DNA from: Vibrio agarivorans
Lineage (GTDB): Bacteria; Pseudomonadota; Gammaproteobacteria; Enterobacterales; Vibrionaceae
Assembly (NCBI RefSeq): GCF_030409635.1
Contig: NZ_JAUFQF010000001.1
Location: 62,001-126,000, forward strand
DNA length: 64,000 nt
Reading direction: 5' to 3'
Below are positions 37,346 to 47,793 of the stretch, piece by piece. Within the stretch, counting starts at the first letter, position 1. Every line of letters begins with the position of its first letter. Position numbers and translations under genes: made by a program. The notes beneath the pieces are model-generated. The model saw only the letters and a list, made by a program, of their open reading frames with translations. It did not search any database and had not been told where the DNA came from.

Positions 37346-39136
37346 TTATGCGTTGCTAGTCGCTAAGGTCGCGTTTAGATTTTTGCTTGCAGCGCGTTTT
37401 GCTGCGTTGAGTAGGAGTGCACCGATACCACCAATGATGAGTGCGACAATGACAAACAGCATACGGCCCCACAGTGGGTTTGGAATTAATACAAGTAGAC
37501 CCAAGAACCCTGATGCCATCAGCAACATCTTACCGAGCATTTCACGTTGTTTGTTGTCCATTGCGATGCTAGTCGATGTTTCTTCAACAACCACTTCGGT
37601 ATCAACATTATTGAAGAATTTGTTGATTTCAGCCGCACGCTCAGGAGTAGGCTCTTTGTAGAAGAAGCGAGATAGTACGAAGAACGGTAGTGTAATTGAC
37701 ATGTGACCAATAACACCGAGTGTCACCGACTTCATCTCAGAAAATTCACGGGCTGTTAGCGGTTGTTCTAGACCAAGAATGTTTTGAATCATCTGTGGTG
37801 TGATAACAAATGCGATGACAGCAGAAACAATCATACCGACAAGAATAGTACCCCAGCCAGCCCAATCCGGTGTCTTACGTACGAAGAAACACATGATTGA
37901 AGGAATCAGTACCGGGAAGCCCACGAGAGTACCAACCAGCATCATAAGGTCGAATAGGCCAAACTCTTTTAGAGACGTGAGGAATAAACCAGTAATGATG
38001 ATAATGATACCAAATGCAGCAGTTAGCACGCGGCTTGCGTTCATCAGTTGTTTTTCAGTGGCATTCTTACAGAAGTACGGTTCGTAAACACTCTTAAGGA
38101 TGATACCGGCGTTACGGTTTAGCGCTGAGTCCATAGAAGACATTGTTGCAGCGAACATAGCAGCGAGCATCAAACCAACCATGCCGACAGGCATTTCGTT
38201 CTTAACAAACATGTAGTAAGTCGCATCCGCTACTTTACTGCCTAGACCTTCAAGGCCCCATGTTGCTGTATCAGGGTAGTTACCCGCAACAAACCATGCT
38301 GGTAAGAACCAAATCAGTGGGCCAATAATCATTAGGCTACAAGCAAGTAGTGCTGCTTTACGCGCGTTCTTGGTGTCTTTGGAAGCGATGAAGCGATAAG
38401 AGTCTACCATGTTGTTAGTACTAAAGAACTGCTTCACAAAGATACAGATGAACCAGCCAACGAATAGGTATGAGTAGCTGTAGCCGTCACCAATTAATTG
38501 TTGGGTAGGAAGACCAACCTCCAACAGATTACCAATACCACCTGATTTCCAGATAGCGACCATTGCAGCGATAAACGTCATTACCGTAATGATGATCATC
38601 TGCATGAAGTCAGATGCGATTACCGCCCAACTACCGCCAACCAATGAAATGAAGAGTACAACTAGGCCTGCACCCACAATCGTTTGCTCTAGTGGTACGC
38701 CGACAACAGCACTCGTGAAGACAGCAAGGCCGTTTAACCAAATTGCCGCTTGAAGAACGCTTAGAGGAACGTTAGCCCAAGTAAAGACCTGTTCGTTAAC
38801 TTTACCCATGCGTAGGCGTATACCTTGAATTGGGCTAATCACACGCATCTGACGAGCCTTGGCTGCAAAAAATAGGTAGTTAATGAAATAACCAAGTGCA
38901 TTCGCGAAGAAAACGATAGCGACTGACATACCGCTAGTCAGGGCTTTGCCCATTAATCCGGTGAATGTCATGGCACTTAACGCCATCATGAAGGCACTAG
39001 AGCCCACCATCCACCACAGCATTTTACCGCCGCCTCGGAAGTATTCACTGGTGTTTGCTGCCGCAGAGCGGAAGACCCAACCTAAGCCAATGAGAAAGGC
39101 GAAGTAGACCAGCACTATTATAATATCGATATCCAT
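37346..39136 (-). CDS. Sodium:solute symporter (SSS family)
   Basis: 596 residues from ATG 39136 with AGGA seven bases upstream; the longer frame to 39241 adds 35 non-family residues. About 14 membrane segments, with SSS signatures such as GGGKMLWWMVGSSAFM and FAATMSSMDSALNRNAG. It imports an organic solute with sodium. Vibrio alginate clusters use SSS-type transporters for unsaturated uronates, which fits the co-oriented lyase. Divergent LysR at 39322. Confidence 0.92.
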   Translation of the reverse strand: MDIDIIIVLVYFAFLIGLGWVFRSAAANTSEYFRGGGKMLWWMVGSSAFMMALSAMTFTGLMGKALTSGMSVAIVFFANALGYFINYLFFAAKARQMRVISPIQGIRLRMGKVNEQVFTWANVPLSVLQAAIWLNGLAVFTSAVVGVPLEQTIVGAGLVVLFISLVGGSWAVIASDFMQMIIITVMTFIAAMVAIWKSGGIGNLLEVGLPTQQLIGDGYSYSYLFVGWFICIFVKQFFSTNNMVDSYRFIASKDTKNARKAALLACSLMIIGPLIWFLPAWFVAGNYPDTATWGLEGLGSKVADATYYMFVKNEMPVGMVGLMLAAMFAATMSSMDSALNRNAGIILKSVYEPYFCKNATEKQLMNASRVLTAAFGIIIIITGLFLTSLKEFGLFDLMMLVGTLVGFPVLIPSIMCFFVRKTPDWAGWGTILVGMIVSAVIAFVITPQMIQNILGLEQPLTAREFSEMKSVTLGVIGHMSITLPFFVLSRFFYKEPTPERAAEINKFFNNVDTEVVVEETSTSIAMDNKQREMLGKMLLMASGFLGLLVLIPNPLWGRMLFVIVALIIGGIGALLLNAAKRAASKNLNATLATSNA

Positions 39137-39321
39137 TGTTCTTATCCTGTTTTGTAGGGGGAGGTAATGAAATCGCATTCGTATTGTTGAAGCCCTGTAA
39201 ACAAATAAAGGCTTTCTTTGTAGAAATGAGATTTGCTCCATGAATAAAACTAAAACGGCTTATCAAAACTTGGAAATGAATTTAATGTATAACAATAATA
39301 CAAATAACGAATAGGCATCAT

Positions 39322-40227
39322 GTGGACATCAAAACATTAAAGACCTTCGTCAAAGTGGCTAGGCTAAAGAACTTCTCTGCAGCAGCGAAAGAGCTGCATT
39401 CCGTACAGCCAACCGTATCTCGGCACATCTCGGATTTAGAATCTGAGTTGCAAACAAAGCTGTTTGACAGAACGACCCATCAGGTTGAGTTAACGGCATC
39501 AGGGGAGCGGTTGTTACCAGAAGCTCTCAAGATCATTGAGAACGATCATCGAGTTAAAGCGACAATCGCTCAAACTGTAATGGAAGGGGAGCATGAGCTA
39601 AGGATTGGCTATCTGGCAACGGCTTGCGCCTTTTTCCTTCCTAAGCTCTTAAAGGGCTTTTTAGAGGCAAACCCAGGCTCTAGTGCGCGCTTGTACGAAA
39701 TGACGCCAGCCGATCAAGCCAATGCACTGCAAGAAAGCAAAGTCGATATTGTTTTCACACGTGAGAGCATTCCACTAGAGCGTGGAGCGTATGACTCAAC
39801 TTTGATCTATACCGACTCATTGGTAGCAGTTCTGCCTGCTACGCATCATTTAGCGACGCGCAAGAGTATCTGTTTAACGGAGTTATCTCAGGAGCGTATG
39901 CACCTGTTTCATCGCAATGAATGGCTTGATGTCTATGAACAGATCGTCGCATGTTGTCATGATCAAGGGTTCACGCCGAATGTGTCGGGTAATCCAATGA
40001 ATATGCGTCATCTTGTGACATCAGTAGCGTCTGGTTTAGGTATCTCTATCGCGCCAAATTGTATCAAGTCAATCATGGACGAGCAGTGTGTTTGCGTGCC
40101 GGTCGAGCAGATTGAGATCAATATCCCGCTTATGGCCTACTATCGCCGAAATAGTGCAGGAAAACTGGTTAAGCAGTTTATTCAACACTGTATTGAGCAA
40201 CGCGAGATGGTTCAAAACTTAATTTAG
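39322..40227 (+). CDS. LysR-family regulator of the symporter/lyase locus
   Basis: 301 residues from GTG 39322; the overlapping ATG two bases upstream is out of frame. Winged helix-turn-helix at about 1-60 (FSAAAKELHSVQPTVSRHISDLE) and a two-lobed effector domain follow. It is divergent from the SSS symporter gene with 185 bases between starts, the classic arrangement for LysR control of the neighbouring operon. Confidence 0.9.
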   Translation: MDIKTLKTFVKVARLKNFSAAAKELHSVQPTVSRHISDLESELQTKLFDRTTHQVELTASGERLLPEALKIIENDHRVKATIAQTVMEGEHELRIGYLATACAFFLPKLLKGFLEANPGSSARLYEMTPADQANALQESKVDIVFTRESIPLERGAYDSTLIYTDSLVAVLPATHHLATRKSICLTELSQERMHLFHRNEWLDVYEQIVACCHDQGFTPNVSGNPMNMRHLVTSVASGLGISIAPNCIKSIMDEQCVCVPVEQIEINIPLMAYYRRNSAGKLVKQFIQHCIEQREMVQNLI

Positions 40228-40232
40228 CGTAA

Positions 40233-40266
40233 AGCCTCTCAAGCTGTGTGCCATGCTTGAGAGGCT
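40233..40266. terminator. Hairpin between convergent LysR and small periplasmic gene
   Basis: AGCCTCTCAAGC pairs over twelve bases with GCTTGAGAGGCT (loop 10). T-runs are short on both sides, but the strong stem and convergent genes favour a bidirectional terminator. Confidence 0.6.
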
Positions 40267-40276
40267 CTAAACGTGT

Positions 40277-40534
40277 TTAATCATCACTCATCATATCTTC
40301 GACATCAAAGTTGTAGTCGTGTTTACCACGTTGAATGTAAACATTGCACTCTTCCATGCTGAGTGTCCATGCGCCTGAAGCGGATTGAGTGGTGAGGTGT
40401 TTTAGGAATGTGCTCTGCTGCTCGGTAGAATTACTGGCAAGATCTCGACCGTATTGCTGGCACATTTCCGCGTCAGTTGCGGCGACCGTACTCATCGAAA
40501 ATAGTAGGGCAGATGTGGCTAATAGTGTTTTCAT
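40277..40534 (-). CDS. Small secreted hypothetical protein
   Basis: 85 residues with a Sec signal peptide (about 1-19, MKTLLATSALLFSMSTVAA). The mature part has two cysteines (Cys24 and Cys63) that could form a disulfide, and an acidic C-terminus (DVEDMMSDD). AGGAGAAG lies well placed before the ATG. I do not recognise the family; probably periplasmic. Confidence 0.75.
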   Translation of the reverse strand: MKTLLATSALLFSMSTVAATDAEMCQQYGRDLASNSTEQQSTFLKHLTTQSASGAWTLSMEECNVYIQRGKHDYNFDVEDMMSDD

Positions 40535-40935
40535 TGTCTCTTCTCCTTTGCATCACTTCCGATCAAAACATAGGTTAGATCACACTATTGATAAAGTGGA
40601 TTTACATTATTTACACAGATATACACGGCTTTACAGTTAATGTTATTAATAAATCTATTAGTAAAATTCTTTATCTATTAACGACTTTTATGAATTATTA
40701 GAGTGGATATTCAATAATGTAAAAATCTCGATTTTCATATGAATATGGGGAGTGTGAAGCAGTTCAAAGTATGAGTTTGGTGGTTTTTTAATCACTGTCA
40801 CAGATTGGAATAAAAACCAGATATTGTAAAAGATGAACTAAAAATGCCAAAAGCACAGCACGAAGAATAGCGCTAATTTATCCTTAGCTCCCGATTTGTG
40901 GGGCTCCAATAACGGTGAAACACAAGGATAGAATA
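40535..40935. promoter_or_regulatory. xylF upstream region
   Basis: 401 bases holding the promoters of xylF and of the small secreted gene. It is AT-rich between 40640 and 40830. AAGGAT lies just before ATG 40936. I see single motifs like those of other XylR-type sites (ATTAGTAA 40657-40664) but no partner 21 bases away, and no good CRP palindrome. Confidence 0.3.
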
Positions 40936-41931
40936 ATGAAAAAACTAATTTCCACTCTATGTGCTCTGTTTGTTGCTTTTGCTGCCTCCCCGGTGATGGC
41001 AAAAACGGTCAAAATCGGTATGGCGATTGATGATCTCCGTCTAGAACGCTGGCAGAAAGACCGCGATATCTTCGTAGACAAAGCGGAAGAACTCGGTGCG
41101 AAAGTTTACGTTCAATCAGCAAACGGCAATGAGCAAACCCAAATTTCACAAATTGAAAATATGATCTCTCGTGGGGTTGATGTCCTCGTCATCATTCCTT
41201 ACAACGGTGAAGTCTTGAGTAATGTCATCGCAGAAGCAAAGCGTGATGGAATTCAGGTCTTAGCGTATGACAGATTAATTAATAATGCGGATATCGATTT
41301 TTATTTGTCATTTGATAATGAAAAAGTCGGTGAGATGCAAGCAACTGCGATGCTTGAGAATAAGCCATCAGGTAATTACTTCTTAATGGGTGGAGCACCA
41401 ACCGATAATAACGCGAAGTTATTCCGCCAAGGTCAGATGAATGTCTTACAACCTAAAATTGACTCAGGTGACATTAAAGTGGTCGGTGACCAATGGGTAG
41501 ATTCTTGGTTGGCTGAAAACGCTCTGAAAATAATGGAAAATGCACTGACTGCAAATAACAACAACATTGATGTTGTTGTCGCATCAAATGATGCAACTGC
41601 AGGTGGTGCAATTCAAGCATTAGACGCTCAGGGCTTAGCAGGTAAAGTGGCTATTTCTGGCCAAGATGCTGACTTAGCAGCAATCCGTCGTATCGTTGCT
41701 GGGACACAAACAATGACAGTGTATAAACCGATCAATACATTGGCGAGTCGCGCAGCAGAAATCGCAGTTGAGTTGGGTAATGAAGAAGCGCCAGAAGCCA
41801 ACTCATCGCTAAACAACGGATTAAAAGATGTTCCAGCTTGGTTGCTTGAGCCAATCACAGTTAACCGCACTAACATCAAACAAACTCTTGTGGCTGACCA
41901 ATTCCACAAAGAAGCAGATATCTACCAATAA
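40936..41931 (+). CDS. xylF: D-xylose ABC importer periplasmic binding protein
   Basis: 331 residues from ATG 40936, with AAGGAT upstream. Signal peptide (about 1-22, ending PVMA). The mature protein follows E. coli XylF very closely (for example KIGMAIDDLRLERWQKDRD, VLVIIPYNGEVLSN and VVASNDATAGGAIQAL), including xylose-contacting residues of the ribose-binding fold. It delivers free xylose to XylGH. A hairpin separates it from xylG. Confidence 0.97.
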   Translation: MKKLISTLCALFVAFAASPVMAKTVKIGMAIDDLRLERWQKDRDIFVDKAEELGAKVYVQSANGNEQTQISQIENMISRGVDVLVIIPYNGEVLSNVIAEAKRDGIQVLAYDRLINNADIDFYLSFDNEKVGEMQATAMLENKPSGNYFLMGGAPTDNNAKLFRQGQMNVLQPKIDSGDIKVVGDQWVDSWLAENALKIMENALTANNNNIDVVVASNDATAGGAIQALDAQGLAGKVAISGQDADLAAIRRIVAGTQTMTVYKPINTLASRAAEIAVELGNEEAPEANSSLNNGLKDVPAWLLEPITVNRTNIKQTLVADQFHKEADIYQ

Positions 41932-41944
41932 TTAGACCGAATAG

Positions 41945-41967
41945 AAGAGCCAACAGTGTTGGCTCTT
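41945..41967 (+). repeat. xylF-xylG intercistronic hairpin
   Basis: AAGAGCCAAC-AGT-GTTGGCTCTT, a perfect ten-base-pair stem, 13 bases after the xylF stop. Followed by TTGCTCTT and then the GAGGAGG ribosome site of xylG. It may reduce xylGH relative to xylF. Confidence 0.7.
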
Positions 41968-41986
41968 TGCTCTTGAGGAGGGAACT

Positions 41987-43516
41987 ATGGTTCCGTTGTT
42001 AGAGATGCAAAACATCGTCAAGAAGTTTGGTTCTGTGAAAGCACTTGATGGTGTCAGCATAAAGCTCAATAAGGGTGAAATACTGTCTCTTTGCGGTGAG
42101 AATGGCTCAGGGAAATCCACCTTAATGAAGGTGCTGTGTGGTATCTATCCACATGGCGATTATGAGGGCGATATTGCGTTTAAGGGCGCAGAGGTAAAAG
42201 CGAAGGGTATTGCTGATACAGAAGCGCTAGGTATCGCGATCATTCACCAAGAACTCACCTTAGTGAAAGAACTTTCCGTTTTGGAAAACCTATTTTTGGG
42301 TGCAGAGTTAGAATCCTATGGAATGCTCGATTTTGACCGAATGCATGCAGAGTCCATCAAGTTACTACAAAAAGTTCAGCTGAATATATCGCCAGAAACC
42401 ATAGTAGGTGACTTAGGAGTTGGTCAGCAGCAGTTGATTGAGATTGCTAAAGCACTATCAAAAAACGCTGAACTGCTCGTGCTGGATGAGCCGACAGCAC
42501 CGCTTACTGAGTCTGAAACAGAAATCTTGCTTAATTTAGTGAAAGACCTGCGCTTGCAAGGGGTGAGCTGCATTTTCATTTCTCACAAGCTCGCAGAGGT
42601 AAAAGAGATATCAGATCATATCTGCGTGATTCGTGATGGTACGCACATTGGTACTCGTAGTGCGCACAGTATGACGACAGATGACATCATTACCATGATG
42701 GTAGGCCGTGAAATGAAGCAGTTGTTTCCTCGCGAGGAGCACGATATCGGCGAGGTCATTTTACAAGCGAACAATATCTGCGCATGGGATAAAGCAAATT
42801 CCAATATCCCTAAAGTAAAAAATGCCAGCTTCGAATTACGCAAAGGCGAAATCTTGGGTGTTTCTGGGTTAGTAGGGGCTGGAAGAACAGAGCTGATGGA
42901 GTGTTTGTACGGATGTTATCAAGGCAAACACTCGGGGAACATTTCGCTTTACGGTGAGCAACTGGAACTGCACAGCAGTCATGACGCTTTGGATGCAGGC
43001 ATTGCGATGGTGCCTGAAGACCGTAAACGTCACGGTATCGTGCCGATATTGTCGGTCGGGGAAAATATCACGTTGGCAGGACTTGATGCCTTTGCTCCTG
43101 CTGGGTTACTCAATGATGTCGAAGAGGCATCGGAAATTGAGAAGTCGATTCGTCGGCTGACGGTCAAAACACCGAGTGCTGAACTTGCTATTCGTAATTT
43201 GTCTGGTGGCAATCAACAAAAAGCGATTCTGGCGCGTTTCTTAATGGTGAATCCACAAATATTGATCCTTGATGAGCCAACAAGAGGCATCGATGTCGGT
43301 GCTAAGTATGAGATCTATAAGTTGATCTTCCAGCTAGTTAAGCAAGGTATCAGTGTCATTATGGTGTCATCAGAACTGCCGGAAATATTGGGTATTAGTG
43401 ATCGTGTATTAGTCATGCACGAAGGTGTGATTAAAGGTGATCTGATCAACGACAATTTGACTCAAGAACAAATCATGGATTGCGCATTAACTGACAAAGT
43501 GGCTGTAGAGGGTTAA
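41987..43516 (+). CDS. xylG: D-xylose ABC importer ATPase
   Basis: 509 residues with two fused nucleotide-binding domains, as in RbsA/XylG. The first has Walker [16 protein letters not shown] signature variant and VLDEPTAP; the second has GLVGAGRTE (a divergent Walker A usual for this family), LSGGNQQK and ILDEPTRG. It energises the XylH channel. GAGGAGG upstream; four bases separate it from xylH. Confidence 0.97.
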   Translation: MVPLLEMQNIVKKFGSVKALDGVSIKLNKGEILSLCGENGSGKSTLMKVLCGIYPHGDYEGDIAFKGAEVKAKGIADTEALGIAIIHQELTLVKELSVLENLFLGAELESYGMLDFDRMHAESIKLLQKVQLNISPETIVGDLGVGQQQLIEIAKALSKNAELLVLDEPTAPLTESETEILLNLVKDLRLQGVSCIFISHKLAEVKEISDHICVIRDGTHIGTRSAHSMTTDDIITMMVGREMKQLFPREEHDIGEVILQANNICAWDKANSNIPKVKNASFELRKGEILGVSGLVGAGRTELMECLYGCYQGKHSGNISLYGEQLELHSSHDALDAGIAMVPEDRKRHGIVPILSVGENITLAGLDAFAPAGLLNDVEEASEIEKSIRRLTVKTPSAELAIRNLSGGNQQKAILARFLMVNPQILILDEPTRGIDVGAKYEIYKLIFQLVKQGISVIMVSSELPEILGISDRVLVMHEGVIKGDLINDNLTQEQIMDCALTDKVAVEG

Positions 43517-43520
43517 CGTC

Positions 43521-44696
43521 ATGGAACAAGTCAAACCGATTGCCGGTGAGGCAAACAAAAATCAAATGAAACAATGGTTAGAAGGCTCGAAACTGCAACT
43601 CGTTGTGATGGCTGCAGCAATCATTATTATTATGCTGTTTTTTAGTGTCATGACGGATTGGGCTTACCTCTCTCCAAGAAACATCTCTAACTTATTCAGA
43701 CAAACCGCGATTACTGGCATTTTGGCGATAGGTATGGTGTTTGTGATCATTAGTGGTGAAATTGATCTGTCAGTCGGCTCAATGATGGGGTTATTAGGGG
43801 GGGCTGCAGCCATATTGGATGTCTGGTTTGGTTTACCATTGCCACTGACCATTATTATTACCTTGGGTGCTGGCTTATTGCTGGGTACTTGGAATGGCTG
43901 GTGGGTCGCTTACCGAAAAGTGCCCTCATTTATCGTTACGCTGGCAGGGATGTTAGCATTTCGAGGCATTCTCATCGGTATTACCGATGGTACGACGGTA
44001 GCCCCTACGTCTGCTGAAATGGGCATCATTGGTCAAAGTTATCTTCCAAATATGCTCGGCATCATTATTGGTGTCGGTGGGTTGGCACTGTATTTTGGTT
44101 GGCAACAAAAGCGCCGTGTAATGCGTCAGCATTATCAATTACCCGTGCCTTCTGCGGGTTCGGCTATCGGTAAGCATGCACTGATTGGTATCGCTGTATT
44201 AAGCATTATCTTAATCTTGAATGACTATCGAGGTGTGCCAACACCAGTATTGCTTCTTGCTAGTTTCTTAATTGCCGGGACATTTATTGCCTCAAAAACC
44301 AAGTTCGGTCGTCGAATCTACGCTATCGGTGGCAACATTGAAGCCAGTCGTCTTTCAGGCATTAATGTCGAGAAAACCAAACTGTCTGTTTATGCGATGA
44401 ATGGTTTCCTTGTTGCAGTTGCAGCGTTGATCCTATCAAGCCGCTTGGGAGCGGGTTCACCCTCGGCGGGTAACATTGCAGAGCTCGATGCGATTGCTGC
44501 ATGTGTCATCGGTGGAGCAAGTATGGCAGGCGGTGTCGGTACGGTCATTGGTGCGGTGATTGGTGCCTTTATTATGGCATCATTGGACAACGGCATGAGT
44601 ATGATGGATGTTCCAACCTTTTGGCAATACGTCGTAAAAGGCGCGATTTTGTTGCTAGCGGTTTGGATGGACAGTGCAACTAAGGCGAAGCGTTAA
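43521..44696 (+). CDS. xylH: D-xylose ABC importer permease
   Basis: 391 residues, about ten to eleven membrane segments, single-type permease of the ribose/xylose class with [16 protein letters not shown] and the cytoplasmic [18 protein letters not shown] coupling loop. It completes XylFGH. Downstream are a small hairpin and an AT-rich palindrome before the shared terminator with xylR. Confidence 0.97.
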   Translation: MEQVKPIAGEANKNQMKQWLEGSKLQLVVMAAAIIIIMLFFSVMTDWAYLSPRNISNLFRQTAITGILAIGMVFVIISGEIDLSVGSMMGLLGGAAAILDVWFGLPLPLTIIITLGAGLLLGTWNGWWVAYRKVPSFIVTLAGMLAFRGILIGITDGTTVAPTSAEMGIIGQSYLPNMLGIIIGVGGLALYFGWQQKRRVMRQHYQLPVPSAGSAIGKHALIGIAVLSIILILNDYRGVPTPVLLLASFLIAGTFIASKTKFGRRIYAIGGNIEASRLSGINVEKTKLSVYAMNGFLVAVAALILSSRLGAGSPSAGNIAELDAIAACVIGGASMAGGVGTVIGAVIGAFIMASLDNGMSMMDVPTFWQYVVKGAILLLAVWMDSATKAKR

Positions 44697-44730
44697 TAAT
44701 GAGTGGGGAGAAAGAGTCTCCCCGCGTTAC

Positions 44731-44759
44731 TAAATTTATAACATTACATTATAAATTTA
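44731..44759. repeat. AT-only 11-bp palindrome after xylH
   Basis: TAAATTTATAA and TTATAAATTTA around seven bases. A GC-rich mini-hairpin (GGGGAGA/TCTCCCC, about 44705-44723) precedes it. A terminator role is unlikely without a GC stem. Confidence 0.5.
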
Positions 44760-44813
44760 GTATTGATGAATATGGCGTATTTTGCTTGTTGAACGGGTTC
44801 AACTTCTCAAACA

Positions 44814-44845
44814 AAAGACCCCGGACGAATATGTCTGGGGTCTTT
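44814..44845. terminator. Bidirectional terminator between xylH and xylR
   Basis: AAAGACCCCGGAC pairs with GTCTGGGGTCTTT (one mismatch) around six bases, with A and T flanks suited to both convergent genes. Confidence 0.85.
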
Positions 44846-44878
44846 GATTAATAAGCTAAATGTTTTTCGCGCGATAGG

Positions 44879-46075
44879 CTAGGAGACTTTTCCACCCTCA
44901 CGGTAATCTTTTGGTGTTTGGTCTAGGTTCTTTTTGAATACCGTGTACATATATTGCAGCGAAGGGTAACCACACAATTCGGCCACTTCGACAATTGGTA
45001 GCGAGGTGTTCTTGAGCAAGTTACAGGCACGATTAAGTTTTGAGTTGTGGATCTCTTGGTGAATAGAATGCCCACGTTCATCTTTGAATCGTGCTTCCAT
45101 GTTCGAACGAGAAATACCGACATAGTTAAGCACTTGGTCAACTTTGATCCCTTTACATGCGTTATGACGAATAAAGTGCATGGCCTGAATAACATAAGGA
45201 TCTTTTAGTGCTTGGTAATCGGTACTTTGGCGTTCATAGACGCGAGTTGGTGGCACAAGCACTCTTGCATGCTTCACCACTTGGCCTGGTTGATAGTCAG
45301 CTTTATTGCGGCTCTCAACCAACTTATGCAGCATTTTCGCGGCGCGGTAGCCCATCTCTTTACTGCCTTGGCCTACTGAGCTTAGAGAAACTCGCGTGAG
45401 ATAACGAGCTAACTCCTCATTATCAATGCCTATTACGGAAACTTTATCTGGCACCATGATATTGAGTTGCTCACACACTTGCAGCAGATGACGTGCTCGT
45501 GAATCGGTGGCTGCGATGATACCGGTTGGTGTTGGCAGCATTTGTAGCCAGTCCGCTAAGCGGTTCATGTCATATTGCCACGTCTGTGGGCTGGTTTCGT
45601 TACCTAGATAGACAGAACCATTGTACCCTTCACGCTTAACAATCTTTTTAAATGCTTTGGTTCTCTCGTAAGCCCAGCGTTTGCTAGGGTCTTCAGGGAT
45701 GCCATAAAATGCAAAGTTCTCGAGCCCTTTTTCACGCAGGTGGTGAAAAGCGAGGTCCACCAAGGCTTCATTGTCAGTCGCCACATAGGGCACATTCGGA
45801 TACTGCTCTTCTTTTTCATAAGAGCCACCAACGCCAACGACAGGAATGTTGGTTTCTTTCAAAAGCTCTTCGATTCTTGGATCGTCAAAGTCAGCGATCA
45901 CACCATCGCCTTTCCATGCCTTGAAATTGTCCAAATGAGCGGTGAAATCTTCCTCTAAAAAAATATCCCACTCACATTGTGAAGCCTGCAGGTACTCACC
46001 AATTCCCTCAATGACCTGACGGTCATATACCTTGTTAGCATTGAATAGCAGAGTAATACGAAAGCGCTTGTCCAT
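44879..46075 (-). CDS. xylR: Xylose operon activator XylR (canonical)
   Basis: 398 residues from ATG 46075, with GAGGATT upstream; a longer frame to 46126 lacks family support. It tracks E. coli XylR almost throughout (ITLLFNANKVYDRQVIEG, GDGVIADFDD, VIGIDNEELARYL, STDYQALKDP, IRHNACKGIKVDQVL) with a LacI-like xylose-binding domain and a C-terminal AraC domain. Xylose binding should activate xylFGH and xylB. Divergent from xylB with 250 bases between starts. Confidence 0.97.
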   Translation of the reverse strand: MDKRFRITLLFNANKVYDRQVIEGIGEYLQASQCEWDIFLEEDFTAHLDNFKAWKGDGVIADFDDPRIEELLKETNIPVVGVGGSYEKEEQYPNVPYVATDNEALVDLAFHHLREKGLENFAFYGIPEDPSKRWAYERTKAFKKIVKREGYNGSVYLGNETSPQTWQYDMNRLADWLQMLPTPTGIIAATDSRARHLLQVCEQLNIMVPDKVSVIGIDNEELARYLTRVSLSSVGQGSKEMGYRAAKMLHKLVESRNKADYQPGQVVKHARVLVPPTRVYERQSTDYQALKDPYVIQAMHFIRHNACKGIKVDQVLNYVGISRSNMEARFKDERGHSIHQEIHNSKLNRACNLLKNTSLPIVEVAELCGYPSLQYMYTVFKKNLDQTPKDYREGGKVS

Positions 46076-46325
46076 GAATCCTCGAGTGTACGTCTGAACG
46101 ATTGGCATGAATCTTATCAGGAGCAAATTGCACTTGGTGTGATCGCAGCCTCACTCGTGAAATCAGTGAAGGGAAGTATGAAATTTCGTAATTGTGGAGA
46201 GGCGCAACGAGGTGAATACTAAAAAAATATAACAAGCTCATTAACGGTTAATGTACAAATGAAGATCATCTTACTGATCTCGTTTCAACGAAAAATGACC
46301 GTTCCACAGTGTAAGGGGAACACTT

Positions 46326-47777
46326 ATGTATATTGGTATCGACTTAGGCACATCGGGTGTAAAGTCTATCGCTATGTTAAGCAGTGGCGAAATCGTGGCG
46401 ACGAAGAGTGTTTCACTCGAAGTATCGCGACCAGCGCCACTTTGGTCAGAGCAGGCGCCACAAGATTGGTGGAATGCGACTTGTGAATCAATTAAAGGCT
46501 TAGGTGAGTCTGTTGATTTGAACGAAGTAAAAGCGATTGGGCTTTCTGGTCAAATGCATGGTGCAACGCTTTTAGATGCTGAGGGTGAAGTGCTTCGTCC
46601 AGCTATCCTATGGAACGATGGTCGCTGTGAAGCTGAATGTCACGAGCTGGAAAAGTTAGTTCCAGAAAGTCGTGCAATTACTGGCAATATCATGATGCCA
46701 GGTTTCACTGCGCCTAAGCTTAAATGGGTGGCGAATCATGAGCCTGAAGTCTTTGCTAAAGTGAAGCAAGTTCTGCTGCCTAAAGATTACCTGCGATTCA
46801 AAATGACCGGCGATTACGCCTCTGAGATGTCTGATTCTGCGGGCACATGTTGGTTAGATGTGCGTGCTCGTGATTGGAATGATGAGTTACTTCAAGCGAC
46901 AGGTCTCACTCGTGAGCAAATGCCAAAACTGTTTGAAGGTAGTGAGGTTACAGGTGTTCTTACTGAAGAGATGGCGAAAGACTGGGGTATGAGCCAAGTT
47001 CCAGTCATTGCGGGTGGTGGTGATAACGCTGCCGGTGCGGTCGGCGTGGGCATCACCCAACCGGGTCAAGCGATGTTGTCTTTAGGCACATCAGGTGTTT
47101 ATTTCGCAGTCAGTGATGGGTTTATCTCGAACCCTGAATCGGCGCTGCATAGTTTCTGTCATGCACTACCAAATACTTGGCATACCATGTCGGTCATTCT
47201 GAGCGCAGCTTCATGTCTACAGTGGGTCGCTGATCTCACAGGGTTTGATGATGTGGGTGAGATGATTCAGCAAGTTGAGCAATCAGCGGACAAATCGTCA
47301 CAAGTGATCTTCTTACCTTACCTATCTGGTGAACGTACGCCGCACAACGATCCAAACTCAAAAGGTGTGTTCTTTGGTATGACGCACTCAACGACCAAGC
47401 TAGAGCTTGCTCAAGCCGTGTTGGAAGGGGTTGGCTTTGCGTTTGCTGATGGCTTTGATGCACTGCACGTGACTAAGATGATCCCTGAAGAGGTCTCTCT
47501 AATTGGTGGCGGGGCGAGAAGTGAATACTGGCGTCAAATGCTGGCTGACATTGTTGGTTTGCCATTAGTGTACCGCAAAGGTGGTGATGTGGGCCCGGCA
47601 TTGGGTGCGGCACGTCTCGCACAACTTGCGACACAAGAAGGAGCGGATATTAACGCTATTTGCCCTGTACCAGAGCTGGTTCAACGCCATGAGCCAAATG
47701 CCGCACAAGCAGATTACTACAAGGAGAAACGCGCCACTTATCAAGCGCTCTATCCAAAAATTAAGTCGTTGTTCTAA
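46326..47777 (+). CDS. xylB: Xylulokinase
   Basis: 483 residues of the FGGY kinase family. N-terminal phosphate loop YIGIDLGTSGVKS; substrate loop GQMHGATLLD; FGGY signature region GVGFAFADGFDAL near 380 and GGGARSEYWRQMLADI. It phosphorylates D-xylulose to xylulose 5-phosphate for the pentose-phosphate pathway. AAGGGGAAC before the ATG. In many enterics xylA adjoins xylB, but here both xylA copies lie 19-38 kb away. Confidence 0.97.
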   Translation: MYIGIDLGTSGVKSIAMLSSGEIVATKSVSLEVSRPAPLWSEQAPQDWWNATCESIKGLGESVDLNEVKAIGLSGQMHGATLLDAEGEVLRPAILWNDGRCEAECHELEKLVPESRAITGNIMMPGFTAPKLKWVANHEPEVFAKVKQVLLPKDYLRFKMTGDYASEMSDSAGTCWLDVRARDWNDELLQATGLTREQMPKLFEGSEVTGVLTEEMAKDWGMSQVPVIAGGGDNAAGAVGVGITQPGQAMLSLGTSGVYFAVSDGFISNPESALHSFCHALPNTWHTMSVILSAASCLQWVADLTGFDDVGEMIQQVEQSADKSSQVIFLPYLSGERTPHNDPNSKGVFFGMTHSTTKLELAQAVLEGVGFAFADGFDALHVTKMIPEEVSLIGGGARSEYWRQMLADIVGLPLVYRKGGDVGPALGAARLAQLATQEGADINAICPVPELVQRHEPNAAQADYYKEKRATYQALYPKIKSLF

Positions 47778-47793
47778 ACAGGACTGCTAGCTT

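Noticed and set aside
46127..46325. CRP-like sequence in the xylR-xylB spacer (TGTGATCGCAGCCTCAC)
   Set aside because: The second half does not align to TCACA at the required six-base spacing.
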